The position numbers were made by a program, and so were the translations under genes. DNA of 64,000 nucleotides from Candidatus Avoscillospira avicola (GTDB lineage Bacteria > Bacillota > Clostridia > Oscillospirales > Oscillospiraceae): contig DVHE01000048.1 in NCBI GenBank assembly GCA_018712245.1, positions 1 through 64,000 of the forward strand. The letters run 5' to 3'. The notes beneath the pieces were generated by a model. The model worked only from the letters and a program-made list of their open reading frames with translations. It ran no database searches and was not told the DNA's origin. Shown one piece after another: positions 43,780 to 51,772 of this stretch (the stretch's first letter is position 1; every line of letters starts with the position of its first letter).

Positions 43780-44805
43780 TTAGAACTGAGACAGGAAGCG
43801 GATGTCGTTTTCGAACAGGAGCCGCAGGTCGCTGATCTGGAAGCGGCGCATGGTCATGCGCTCCACGCCCACGCCGAAGGCGAAGCCGGAGTACTTCTCC
43901 GGGTCGATGCCGCAGTACTGCAGGACCTTGGGGTGGACCATACCGGCGCCCAGGAGCTCGATCCAGCCCTCGCCCTTGCAGGTGCGGCAGCCGGCGCCGT
44001 GGCACTCAAAGCACTGCACGTCCATCTCGCAGCTGGGCTCGGTGAAGGGGAAGTGGTGGGGGCGGAACCGCACCACAGAGTCGGGGCCGTAGAGCTTCTT
44101 GACCATCTGCTCCAGGCAGCCCTTCAGGTCGGACATGGTGATGCCTTCGTCCACCACCAGACCTTCCATCTGATGGAACATGGGGGAGTGGGTGGCGTCC
44201 ACCTCGTCCTTGCGGTAGACGCGGCCCGGGGCCACAATGCGGATGGGGGGCTTGCGCTGCTCCATCACCCGGACCTGCATGGGCGAGGTCTGGGTCCGCA
44301 GCAGCACGGAGCTGTCCTCGGTGATGTAGAAGGTGTCGGACCAGTCGCGGGAGGGATGGCCGGGCTCGGCGTTGAGCTTGGTGAAGTTGTAGCTCTCCAG
44401 CTCCACCTCGGGGCCTTCCACCACTTCAAAGCCCATCTCCACGAAGATGTCCTTGCACTCGTCCAGGACGATGCTCATGGGGTGCTTGTGGCCGTGGGCC
44501 ACGGGCACGCCGGGGATGGTGACGTCCACGGCCTCAGCCCGGAGTTTGGCCTCCAGGGCCTTGGCGGCCAGAGCGGATTTCATCTGCTCCAGCTTTTCTT
44601 CGATGTCTGCCCGAACGGCGTTGGCCACCTGGCCCATGACGGGGCGCTCTTCCGGGGAGAGCTTGCCCATCTGCTTGAGGACGGCGGTCAGCTCGCCCTT
44701 TTTGCCCAGGTATTTGACGCGCAACGCTTCCAGCGCCTGGCTGTCCGCCGCCTGCTCCAGGGCGGACAGGGCCTCGCGCCGGATGATTTCCAGCTGCTCT
44801 TTCAT
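43780..44805 (-). CDS. pheS: Phenylalanyl-tRNA synthetase alpha subunit
   Basis: 341-aa catalytic chain with an N-terminal coiled-coil tRNA-binding arm (about residues 1-85), class II motif 2 (VYRKDEVDATHSPMFHQMEGLVV) and motif 3 (GFAFGVGVERMTMRRFQI) near the C-terminus. FECHGAGCRTCKGEGW is the usual Cys-containing insertion. TAAAGGAG lies before the ATG at 44805. It is the first gene of the pheST operon behind a Phe T-box. Confidence 0.95.
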   Translation of the reverse strand: MKEQLEIIRREALSALEQAADSQALEALRVKYLGKKGELTAVLKQMGKLSPEERPVMGQVANAVRADIEEKLEQMKSALAAKALEAKLRAEAVDVTIPGVPVAHGHKHPMSIVLDECKDIFVEMGFEVVEGPEVELESYNFTKLNAEPGHPSRDWSDTFYITEDSSVLLRTQTSPMQVRVMEQRKPPIRIVAPGRVYRKDEVDATHSPMFHQMEGLVVDEGITMSDLKGCLEQMVKKLYGPDSVVRFRPHHFPFTEPSCEMDVQCFECHGAGCRTCKGEGWIELLGAGMVHPKVLQYCGIDPEKYSGFAFGVGVERMTMRRFQISDLRLLFENDIRFLSQF

Positions 44806-44905
44806 AGTCGGTCTCCTTTATGATAATGTGTGGATTACAAGGGAAAATATCGGCCCGAACCGCCGGGGCTGGCCCGCGGTGAATGCAAGCAACACGCCCA
44901 GGGCG

Positions 44906-45157
44906 AAAAAAAAGAAGCCCTCCGTCCCCCTGGGGACGAAAGACCATGCTTCCGCGGTACCACCCGCATTCGCTTATGGGAATAAGCGCACTCTTGCCCG
45001 TAACGGGGGCAGTCCGGCCCACCCTAGCGCCAAGCGTTCAGGCGGCGGCTCGCGAGGGAAGGCCGCGGACCCACAGCAGGCGGTTCCACCAACCCCGCCC
45101 TCTCTTTGGCTGTGTTCTGGTCGTTGACAACTCGGTCATCGCCATTTCGATATCATT
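44906..45157 (-). ncRNA. T-box leader of pheST
   Basis: Read on the minus strand: GCGATGACCGAG near the start, AAAGAGAGGGCGGGGTTGGTGG (stem I region), a probable Phe specifier TTC at 45058-45060, the T-box GCGGGTGGTACCGCGG (complement of about 44953-44968), and a terminator CGTCCCC-AGG-GGGACG leading to a run of eight T (complement of 44906-44913). Confidence 0.88.
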
Positions 45158-45161
45158 CCCT

Positions 45162-45213
45162 ATGATAGCACACTTCTCCCGGCCTTGCAAGAAGGAATTT
45201 GATGGAGTATAAT
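45162..45213. promoter_or_regulatory. Divergent promoters sharing one palindromic -35 hexamer
   Basis: TTGCAA at 45185-45190 is its own reverse complement. To the left, on the minus strand, TATCAT (complement of 45162-45167) lies 17 bases away and drives the pheST leader. To the right, on the plus strand, TATAAT (45208-45213) lies 17 bases away and would drive transcription into the repeat island leading to nnrD. The minus-strand promoter is well supported by the T-box start; the plus-strand one is predicted only from sequence. Confidence 0.6.
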
Positions 45214-45214
45214 C

Positions 45215-45598
45215 ATCCAAGTAACGTCTGAGCGCGCTCCCGCGCGCCCGGAGTGCGATTCCACCGTAGGGGCGGCTAATAGCCGCCCGCTTGCCAGGCA
45301 GCGATCCCGGCGGGCTGCCGACGAACGCAGGCGGTTCCGGGCGGCTGATAGCCGCCCCTACGACGGCGACGGAAAATCGCTGGTACAAACGGCCATCCGC
45401 AACCACCGTACCCTCCATGAGAGGCCGCTGACGCGGCGCGGGCCGATGTGGGCATCGGCCCCTACACCCCCACTAGGCAACCGTCTTTACCGTAGGGGCG
45501 CGCATCGTGCGTCCGCCTGGCTGCGCTGTTTGAGTGGTTCGCCGAACGAAACTTTCGGCAGATGAGACGGCGATTGCGATTCGCGGGCCTTTCACCAG
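45215..45598. repeat. Palindromic repeat mosaic upstream of reversed copy D
   Basis: Non-coding. Family a palindromes at about 45266-45290 and 45337-45362, a CTTGCCAGGCAGC..GAACGCAGG module between them, a GGCGACGG..GGTACAAACGGCC..GAGAGGCCGCTGACGCGGC module (about 45362-45438), a family b palindrome (45441-45466), and a family c palindrome with GTAGGGGC edge (about 45493-45517). Confidence 0.75.
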
Positions 45599-45872
45599 CC
45601 TCCGGCGGGGCACTTTTCACCGAGGAAAAGTGCCGAAAACGCGCCGGGGGGCTGCGGCCCCCGGTCCCCCTTTGGGCTGCGCGGCGTGCATCCCAAGGAG
45701 CGGCATAGTCTATGGCGCTACGCTCCACCAACCCTGTACGATTCGCTGGCCCCTGCTCCTTCCCGGCTTCGCGCGGGCCAGTAGAATCAGATCACCGTTA
45801 CGGCTACAGAGGGCTCCTCAAAGGCCGCACCGACTGCCTCGGAACAGGGGTTGGATTTTGCACATGGCAGCT
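45599..45872 (-). repeat. 272-bp dispersed element, copy D (reverse orientation)
   Basis: Reverse complement of copies A-C over about 272 bases. The right-end hairpin here reads GGCACTTTTC..GAAAAGTGCC in element orientation, against GGGAACTTTTC..GAAAAGTTCCC in the others: both arms changed together. GCGAAGCCGGGAAGGAGCAGG, GGGATGCACGCCGC and GTAGCCGTAACGG are kept. The GGGGGC..GCCCCC stem (about 45644-45663) persists in altered form. Confidence 0.8.
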
Positions 45873-46017
45873 TTAGATGCAAAGATTGTCCGTCACTATG
45901 GTGGGGGCGGTGGCGCGGTGGCAGCACGCTGACATCGCAGCCTGGGCGCCTCCGGCGTGAACATCAGACAATGGAAATAACGCCCCCATGTGGGGTTTCA
46001 GCTGGAAAGGAGAGACC
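45873..46017 (+). other. Leader region before nnrD
   Basis: 145 bases with no gene. It contains a CAGCACGCTGACATCGCAGCC module resembling those at about 421-440 and the ribosome site AAAGGAGAG. No promoter match was found close to the gene; transcription may start at the TATAAT at 45208. Confidence 0.5.
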
Positions 46018-46881
46018 ATGGCGACGGTACCTGTTTGCATCCGCACGTCTCCGGCGCTGATTCGGCGGCTCTGTCCGCCCCGCCGGCCCGACAGCCACAA
46101 GGGCGACTACGGCAGGATATTGATCGTCGCCGGGGCCGAGGGCTTCACCGGCGCCCCGGTACTGGCGGCCCGGGCGGCCCTGCGCGCCGGGACGGGGCTG
46201 ATTTTCACCGCCGTGCCCCGGGCGGTCTACCCCATTGTGGCCGGGAAGCTGGACGCGCCCATGGTGCTGCCCCTCCCCGATGACGGGGCCGGAAAGCTCT
46301 CTTGCGCGGCGCTGCCGGAGCTTTTGGCCCGGCTGGAGACCGCCGACGCCTGCCTCCTGGGCCCCGGCCTGGGCCGCTCGGCAGAGTTGGACCGGCTGGT
46401 CGCCGCGGTGATCGACGCCTGCCGCTGCCCGCTGATTTTGGACGCCGATGGCATAAATGCCGTGGCGGCGCATAGAGATAGATTGCGCGGAGCAGCCTGT
46501 CCGCTGATCCTCACCCCCCACGAGGGGGAGTTCCGGCGACTGTGGCCGGAGCCGGAGACAAGCCGCCTCCAGGGCGCCATGGCCCTGGCCCGAGAGACCG
46601 GGGCGGTGGTCCTCCGAAAGGGCCACGAGACGCTCATCACCGACGGGCAGCGGAGCTATGTCAACCGCACCGGCAACCCGGGCATGGCCACCGGCGGCAG
46701 CGGCGACGCCCTGGCGGGCATCCTGCTGGCGCTGCTGGGCCAGGGGGCCAAGCCCCTGGAGGCGGCAGCCGCCGCGGCCTGGCTCCATGGCCGGGCCGGA
46801 GACCGGGCGGCTGCCCGGAGGGGGCAGTACGGCCTGGCGCCGGGGGATTTGATCGAGGCCCTTCCGCGACTCTTGCCATGA
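46018..46881 (+). CDS. nnrD: ADP/ATP-dependent NAD(P)H-hydrate dehydratase
   Basis: 287-aa ribokinase-like enzyme that repairs hydrated NAD(P)H. N-terminal HKGDYGRILIVAG (about residues 27-39), GLIFTAVP, LLGPGLG, LDADGINAV, LTPHEGEFRRL and the C-terminal NRTGNPGMATGGSGDALAG, which holds the catalytic GSGD. It lacks the NnrE epimerase domain that is fused in many bacteria. AAAGGAGAG precedes the ATG at 46018. It heads a nnrD-lipoprotein-alr-mazF series similar to the acpS-alr neighbourhood of Bacillus. Confidence 0.92.
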   Translation: MATVPVCIRTSPALIRRLCPPRRPDSHKGDYGRILIVAGAEGFTGAPVLAARAALRAGTGLIFTAVPRAVYPIVAGKLDAPMVLPLPDDGAGKLSCAALPELLARLETADACLLGPGLGRSAELDRLVAAVIDACRCPLILDADGINAVAAHRDRLRGAACPLILTPHEGEFRRLWPEPETSRLQGAMALARETGAVVLRKGHETLITDGQRSYVNRTGNPGMATGGSGDALAGILLALLGQGAKPLEAAAAAAWLHGRAGDRAAARRGQYGLAPGDLIEALPRLLP

Positions 46882-46891
46882 AGCGGATGTG

Positions 46892-47467
46892 ATGGGATTG
46901 TTTTTCAAACGACTGCTGCCCCTTTTGCTGGCGGCGCTGCTGCTGGCGGGCTGCGCCGGGACAAGCGGCTCCCCCACCCAGAAGGCCCTGGACTTTCGCA
47001 CCGCCCTGATGGAAGCGGGCGGCTGCGCCTTCACGGCGGCGGTTTCCGCCGACGTGGGAGGCCGCGTGTACCAGTTCACGCTGGAGAGCAGCGTCACCGC
47101 CGACGGCGCCGCCAATGTGACGGTCACGGCGCCGGAGGAGATCGCGGGGATTACCGCCGAAATCTCGGCGGACGGGACGCAGCTCTCCTTCGACGGCGCG
47201 GCGCTGGATTTCGGCGCCCTGGCCGACGGGACGGCGCCGCTGACGCTGCCGTGGCTCTTGGGCGAGAGCTGGACGGGGGACTACATCTCCGCCGCCGGGG
47301 CGGACGGCGCGCTGGAGCGCGTCACCTACCTCCACGGCTACGGCGACGAGACTCTGACTGTGGATACCTGGCTGGACGAGCAGAATCTTCCGGTCCGGTG
47401 CGAGGTGAGCTACGACGGTGCCAAGTGCCTGTCGGCAGAGATTTCCGACTTTGCGCTGTACCCGTAG
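46892..47467 (+). CDS. Predicted lipoprotein, function unknown
   Basis: 191-aa secreted lipoprotein. The signal peptide MGLFFKRLLPLLLAALLLAGC has lipobox LAGC with Cys at about residue 21. The mature part is rich in beta-strand-like, alternating Thr/Val/Asp segments (ITAEISADGTQLSFDGAALDF), somewhat like LolA-type or YdcC-type lipoproteins found upstream of alr in Bacillus, but similarity is not certain. Ten bases after nnrD. Its TAG stop (47465-47467) is supplied by the conserved GTAGGGGC edge of a dispersed palindrome, so the C-terminus may have been reset by a repeat insertion. Confidence 0.78.
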   Translation: MGLFFKRLLPLLLAALLLAGCAGTSGSPTQKALDFRTALMEAGGCAFTAAVSADVGGRVYQFTLESSVTADGAANVTVTAPEEIAGITAEISADGTQLSFDGAALDFGALADGTAPLTLPWLLGESWTGDYISAAGADGALERVTYLHGYGDETLTVDTWLDEQNLPVRCEVSYDGAKCLSAEISDFALYP

Positions 47468-47608
47468 GGGCCGATGCCGCATTGGCCCGCGCCGCGAAGC
47501 GGCCTTTCCTGCAAGGCCGGATGCGTGCCGGCAGCTGTTTGCACCAAAGTAACTGAACGAAATGCCGCCTGACGGCGGTTGGGTCGATGTGGGCATCGAC
47601 CCCTACAA
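47465..47608. repeat. Family b palindromes between the lipoprotein gene and alr
   Basis: A degenerate copy, GTAGGGGCCGATGCCGCATTGGCCC, starts inside the lipoprotein stop codon, followed by GCCGCGAAGCGGCCTTTCC. A second copy near 47579-47607 reads GGGTCGATGTGGGCATCGACCC with CCCTAC edge; both arms differ from consensus in a compensatory way. Confidence 0.75.
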
Positions 47609-47639
47609 AGCATTCTGGATATCATCCTACGGAGGCAAT

Positions 47640-48803
47640 ATGAAGCTACTGAAGAGAACCTGGGCCGACGTGTCCCTGGACGCCCTGGCCCACAATTACA
47701 GCGCCATCCGCGGCCACATTCCGGCGGGGTGCAAATTCTTGGGCGTGATGAAGGCCGACGCCTACGGCCACGGAGCCGTGCCGGTGAGCCACGCCCTGGT
47801 GGAGCTGGGCGCCGAATACCTGGCCGTGTCCAATCTGGAGGAGGCGGTGCAGCTGCGCCGGGGCGGGATTCGCGCCCCGATTCTGATTTTGGGCTACACG
47901 CCGGCCATGTACGCCGAGAATATGATCTACCTGGATCTGACCCAGGAGGTCCACTCCCTGGAGTACGCCCAGGCCCTCAACGAGGCGCTGAACGGCACCA
48001 ATTTCATCCTCAACGTCCACCTGAAGCTGGACACCGGCATGACCCGCATCGGTTTCACGGCCTACGGCGATGAGGCGGCCCTCCGGGACCTGGCAGCGGC
48101 GGCCCAGCTGAAGCACCTCCACGTGGAGGGGGCCTTCATGCACTTCTCCGTGGCCGACAGCCGCGCCGAGGCGGACGTGGCCTTCACGCGCCTGCAATAC
48201 CGGCGGTTCACCGAAGCGCTCTCCTATCTGGAGACCGTGGGGGTCAAGCCGGAGCTGCGCCACTGCTGCAACTCCGGCGCGACGCTCCTCTACCCGGAGT
48301 ACGCCATGGATATGGTGCGCCCCGGCATCATGACCTACGGCCTCAACCCCGCGCCGGACACCCGGGGCGTGCTGGACCTGGAGCCGATGCTGCGGCTCTA
48401 CACCACCGTCTCGCAGATTCGCGCCTTCCCGGCGGGGGTGGACGTGAGCTACGGCCGCACCTACCGGACGAGCGGCCCCCGGCGGCTGGCGGTGTTGTCC
48501 ATCGGCTACGCCGACGGGCTGCTGCGGAGCCTCTCGGGGAAGGCGGCATTTTTGCTCCGGGGGCGGCTGGCGCCTGTGGTGGGCCGGATCTGCATGGATA
48601 TGTGCATGGTGGACGTCACCGGCATCCCCGAGGCCCGGGAGGGGGACACGGTGGCGGTGATCTCGCCCCAGCGGCCCTGCGAGATTTTGGCCGAGCAGAT
48701 GGGCACCATCTCCTATGAGGTCCTCTGCGGCATCAACAAGCGCATCCCCCGGATCTATCTCCAGGGCGGCAAGGCCTCGGAAATCTTGCAGTACATCGTC
48801 TGA
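47640..48803 (+). CDS. alr: Alanine racemase
   Basis: 387-aa fold-type III PLP enzyme supplying D-alanine for peptidoglycan. PLP lysine Lys38 in VMKADAYGHG; the second catalytic base Tyr is in DVSYGRTYR near residue 268; GRICMDMCMVDVT is the usual C-terminal beta-domain motif. Length normal. GGAGGCAAT lies before the ATG at 47640. The mazF-type gene downstream preserves the Bacillus-like alr-ndoA order. Confidence 0.95.
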   Translation: MKLLKRTWADVSLDALAHNYSAIRGHIPAGCKFLGVMKADAYGHGAVPVSHALVELGAEYLAVSNLEEAVQLRRGGIRAPILILGYTPAMYAENMIYLDLTQEVHSLEYAQALNEALNGTNFILNVHLKLDTGMTRIGFTAYGDEAALRDLAAAAQLKHLHVEGAFMHFSVADSRAEADVAFTRLQYRRFTEALSYLETVGVKPELRHCCNSGATLLYPEYAMDMVRPGIMTYGLNPAPDTRGVLDLEPMLRLYTTVSQIRAFPAGVDVSYGRTYRTSGPRRLAVLSIGYADGLLRSLSGKAAFLLRGRLAPVVGRICMDMCMVDVTGIPEAREGDTVAVISPQRPCEILAEQMGTISYEVLCGINKRIPRIYLQGGKASEILQYIV

Positions 48804-48963
48804 GCGGCGGAATTCCGCCCGAGCGGGCACCGGCGGCGGGCAGCTGGCATAGAATGCTTCGGGAGCCTTTTGGTGGTATAAAATCGCCGCTGCGTGGGAG
48901 AATAACTGTAGCAGATCGGGAGATGACCCGGTGCGCCACATTTTTTCACGGAGTGTGAAGCGG

Positions 48964-49320
48964 ATGGATACCAACGTAAAACGAGGCGATATTTTCTATG
49001 CCGATCTCAGTCCCGTCGTCGGCAGTGAGCAGGGCGGCACGCGGCCCGTCCTCATTGTCCAGAACGACACGGGCAACAAGCATTCCCCGACGGTGATTGC
49101 CGCCGCCATCACCAGTCAGACCGGCAAGGCCAAACTGCCGACCCACATCGCGCTCACCGGGCGTGAAGTGGGGCTGAGCAAGGATTCAATCGTGCTGCTG
49201 GAGCAGATCCGCACCATTGACAAGCGCCGTCTGCGGGAACATATGGGCCACGTGGACGACAGAGTGATGAACCAGATTGATTCCGCCATTGCCGTGAGCT
49301 TTGGCCTGCAAACGCCTTAA
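48964..49320 (+). CDS. MazF/EndoA-type mRNA endonuclease toxin, no antitoxin seen
   Basis: 118-aa PemK/MazF-family ribonuclease. VKRGDIFYADLSPVVGSEQGG and RPVLIVQND are the standard N-terminal strands with the catalytic Arg, and ITSQTGKAKLPTHI supplies the Ser/Thr segment; it resembles Bacillus EndoA (NdoA), which cuts UACAU. The ATG at 48964 has GGAG 10 bases upstream; a start at 48931 has none. In Bacillus an antitoxin (ndoAI) lies between alr and ndoA. Here the 160-base gap holds no antitoxin-like frame. Confidence 0.88.
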   Translation: MDTNVKRGDIFYADLSPVVGSEQGGTRPVLIVQNDTGNKHSPTVIAAAITSQTGKAKLPTHIALTGREVGLSKDSIVLLEQIRTIDKRRLREHMGHVDDRVMNQIDSAIAVSFGLQTP

Positions 49321-49332
49321 ATGGAATAAAGG

Positions 49333-49375
49333 GCGCCCCTTCTGCATAGGTTTTGTGCAGGAGGGGCGCTTTTTT
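49333..49375 (+). terminator. Intrinsic terminator after mazF
   Basis: GCGCCCCTTCTGCA (49333-49346) pairs with TGCAGGAGGGGCGC (49356-49369), followed by six T. Confidence 0.9.
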
Positions 49376-49429
49376 GCGCCCACCGGGCGCAAAACCTATG
49401 CACGCTTCACTATTCACTTTTCACTTGCG

Positions 49430-49625
49430 CCTCGCAGCGTTCCCAGCAGCTGCACAGGAACCGCGCCCCTACGGGTGGCAGCGATTCCTGAGCGGTTCGC
49501 TGAACGGATGGGGGTAGGACTCTGTGGTAGGGGCGACTATCAGTCGCCCGAAACCGGCTGCATTCAGCGACAGCCTGCTGAAATCGCAGCCTGACAAGCG
49601 GGCGGCTGATAGCCGCCCCTACGAC
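49430..49625. repeat. Palindromic repeats before the 154-aa gene
   Basis: A GCGCCCCTACGGG edge, a family a palindrome in the compensated form GTAGGGGCGACTATCAGTCGCC (about 49528-49552), a module with GCAGCCTGACAAGC, and a regular family a palindrome with CCCCTAC edge (about 49600-49622). No gene. Confidence 0.72.
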
Positions 49626-49677
49626 GTTCGGTGGGGGAGTGACCCCCTGCAAATCGAACAAGATCAGGAGGTCTTCT

Positions 49678-50142
49678 ATGGAATATCCGGTGATTTACAA
49701 CGGACAGGAGATTGGGCGGTGCAGCCTCGCCGACGACGGGCTATACTGGGCGCTTGATTGCCGGTGCGAGGCGGTGTCGGACCAGGTGGAGCGGCTCTAT
49801 TGCGGCGGGGAACGGCTGGGGGTCCTCCAGCCGGAGGACGGGGGACTCTCTTTGCGGCGGCGGCTTTCCAAGGCCGGGTGGCCTTCGCTGCCGCCGGAGA
49901 ACGGGCAGTTTTCCCTCAGTCCCGCCGCCGCGGCCGTCGCCCCCTGGACGGGCCGGGTGCTGGGCTATCCGCTGCCCGAGGGTCTCTCCCGCCGGGACGA
50001 TGCCGGGGAGACACTGCAATTTCCCTACGATCCCCAGGGGCCGTGCCCCTGCCCGCCGCTCTTCTGCCTGTTCTCGGTGGAGGACGGCTACTGGCGGCTC
50101 CGGCTGGACAGCGCAGGCGCACCGATGCTGCCCGCAGGCTGA
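49678..50142 (+). CDS. Hypothetical protein, unrecognised
   Basis: 154-aa soluble protein. It starts MEYPVIYNGQEIGRCSL, has Cys-containing WALDCRCEAV, a Pro-rich middle, and GPCPCPPLFCLFSVEDGYWRLRLD near the end. No signal peptide, membrane segment or known motif seen. The clear AGGAGGT 5 bases before the ATG and consistent GC-rich codon use argue that it is real. The pattern of short strands ending in W-R-L is somewhat like a small beta-rich domain; no function is offered. Confidence 0.65.
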   Translation: MEYPVIYNGQEIGRCSLADDGLYWALDCRCEAVSDQVERLYCGGERLGVLQPEDGGLSLRRRLSKAGWPSLPPENGQFSLSPAAAAVAPWTGRVLGYPLPEGLSRRDDAGETLQFPYDPQGPCPCPPLFCLFSVEDGYWRLRLDSAGAPMLPAG

Positions 50143-50194
50143 CCGCCAGACGATACTATGCTCTATGAGCCATGATATACAAAGGAAGAAAGTT

Positions 50195-50223
50195 GTTTAC
50201 ACATAGGAACGTTAATGGTAAAA
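50195..50223 (+). promoter_or_regulatory. Promoter of the GIY-YIG/DUF4041 gene
   Basis: TTTACA (50195-50200), 17 bases, TAAAAT (50218-50223). Transcription would start at about 50230, exactly where the hairpin begins. Confidence 0.6.
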
Positions 50224-50228
50224 TATAG

Positions 50229-50278
50229 TAGACATATATCGCCGCCATGTGCCACCTTGTGGCGGTGATATATGTCTA
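50229..50278 (+). promoter_or_regulatory. 19-bp leader hairpin at the predicted transcript 5' end
   Basis: TAGACATATATCGCCGCCA (50229-50247) pairs with TGGCGGTGATATATGTCTA (50260-50278) with a single G-U wobble position. No T-run follows, so it is not a terminator. It may protect the 5' end, act as an operator dyad, or be an attenuator component. Confidence 0.75.
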
Positions 50279-50353
50279 TCGGCGTATTTTATATAGAAAT
50301 TACGAAACACCCCTATCGCTTGAAAAAAGAGTTACGAGAGAAAGGAAAAAGAC

Positions 50354-51634
50354 ATGGGACTGTTTGGACCAAGTAAAAAGGAGAGAGCGCTTCAGGAAGA
50401 GGTTGCATTTTTGAAAAATCAATTGCAGCCGGAACAGAAAGAGATTTTAGCGCTGCAAGGACAGATTGCGGAGTTGTCTCAACAGAAGATTACGCTGGAA
50501 GATGCCCTGAACCAGCAGCGCCAGGAAATCCGCCAGAGAAATGATGCCATTGTCCAGATGGATAAAGAGTTGGAGTACAAAAGAGGCCAGCTCCTTTCTC
50601 TGACGGATGACATTGCCTTGCAGGAATACGGTTTGTATCAGCCCACGTATGAGTTTGCCAATTCAGACCTATATGCAGAGAGGCTTAAGGCAGTTCGAGC
50701 TGATCAGAAGCAGTGCATAAAAGACGGCAAGGCTTGCTTGGGCAATATGAATTGGACAGTCAATGGGAGTGCTTCCAAAGGAAAGAAAATGGTGCAGGAT
50801 ATGCAGAAGCTGCTGCTGCGCGCATTTAATGTGGAGTGCGACAACATCGTTGACACTGTCAAAGTCTCCAATGTTGAGCGGGCAAAAGAGCGAATCATCA
50901 CGACAAGTCAGCAGATTTCAAAACTCGGCGGTATGATGTCTATCTCAATTTCCCAGCGATACATAGATCTCAAAATGCAAGAGCTGCTATTGGCACTGGA
51001 TTTTCAACAGAAAAAGCAGGAAGAAAAGGAACGGCTCCGCGAATTACGAGAGCAAGAGCGCGAAGAAAAACGTGTGCAAAAGGAAATAGAAGAGGCCAGG
51101 AAGAAACTACAAAAAGAAAAAACACATTATCAAAATGCGCTGGATGCGCTGATGAAGCAAATTCAAACCAACGGAGAGACGCCTGAGCTGCTGGAGAAGA
51201 AGAACAATCTGGAGGCAGAGCTGGAGGATGCGGCCAAGGCCATTGCCAATGTGGACTACCGGGAGGCCAATCGAAAGGCAGGATATGTGTACATTATCAG
51301 CAATATTGGCGCTTTTGGGCAGGACGTCTATAAAATCGGCATGACGCGGCGGCTGGAACCCATGGAGCGGATTGAGGAATTGGGCGACGCGTCGGTACCG
51401 TTTGATTTTGATGTCCATGCGCTGATTTTTACGGAGGATGCCCCGGCGCTGGAAAACGCGCTGCACACGGCTTTTGAAGCGAACAAGGTAAACAAAATCA
51501 ATAAGCGTCGGGAATTTTTCCATGTCAGTCTGGATGAGATCAAAACGGTGGTCCGGCAAAATTTTGATAAGACCGTAGAATGGGGCGATGTGCCCGAGGC
51601 AGAGCAATACCGGCAATCGTTGCTGATGAAGTAA
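50354..51634 (+). CDS. DUF4041 - GIY-YIG (T5orf172/MUG113) nuclease-like protein
   Basis: 426-aa protein. Coiled coil at about residues 5-75, a DUF4041-like domain (about 85-205, including QEYGLYQPTYEFANSDLYAERL), a long charged coiled coil (about 210-310), then a C-terminal GIY-YIG-like domain of the T5orf172 type: GYVYIISN, DVYKIGMTRR, and the acidic ALENALH with catalytic-type Tyr, Arg and Glu. Such proteins are scattered in prophages and accessory regions; a role in defence or element biology is suspected in the field but unproven. Base composition is clearly lower in GC than all neighbours, so it is likely acquired. AGAAAGG precedes the ATG. Confidence 0.85.
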   Translation: MGLFGPSKKERALQEEVAFLKNQLQPEQKEILALQGQIAELSQQKITLEDALNQQRQEIRQRNDAIVQMDKELEYKRGQLLSLTDDIALQEYGLYQPTYEFANSDLYAERLKAVRADQKQCIKDGKACLGNMNWTVNGSASKGKKMVQDMQKLLLRAFNVECDNIVDTVKVSNVERAKERIITTSQQISKLGGMMSISISQRYIDLKMQELLLALDFQQKKQEEKERLRELREQEREEKRVQKEIEEARKKLQKEKTHYQNALDALMKQIQTNGETPELLEKKNNLEAELEDAAKAIANVDYREANRKAGYVYIISNIGAFGQDVYKIGMTRRLEPMERIEELGDASVPFDFDVHALIFTEDAPALENALHTAFEANKVNKINKRREFFHVSLDEIKTVVRQNFDKTVEWGDVPEAEQYRQSLLMK

Positions 51635-51715
51635 CGCAAGTGAAATCCTCATACGGGGAGATCAATGGTTTCGGTTACGCATTTCGATGTAGGCTGTCTC
51701 CAAATATGGCGCAGC

Positions 51716-51754
51716 AAAAACCGCGCCGCCCCCGCAGCGATGGGGGCGGCGCGG
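51716..51754 (-). terminator. Intrinsic terminator of the NlpC/P60 gene
   Basis: CCGCGCCGCCCCC (51721-51733) pairs with GGGGGCGGCGCGG (51742-51754). On the minus strand it is followed by five T. Confidence 0.85.
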
Positions 51755-51772
51755 CGGCGTTTTGGCACAGGC

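Noticed and set aside
48804-48963. A hidden MazE-type antitoxin between alr and mazF
   Set aside because: All frames in the gap are interrupted or lack a start with a ribosome site.
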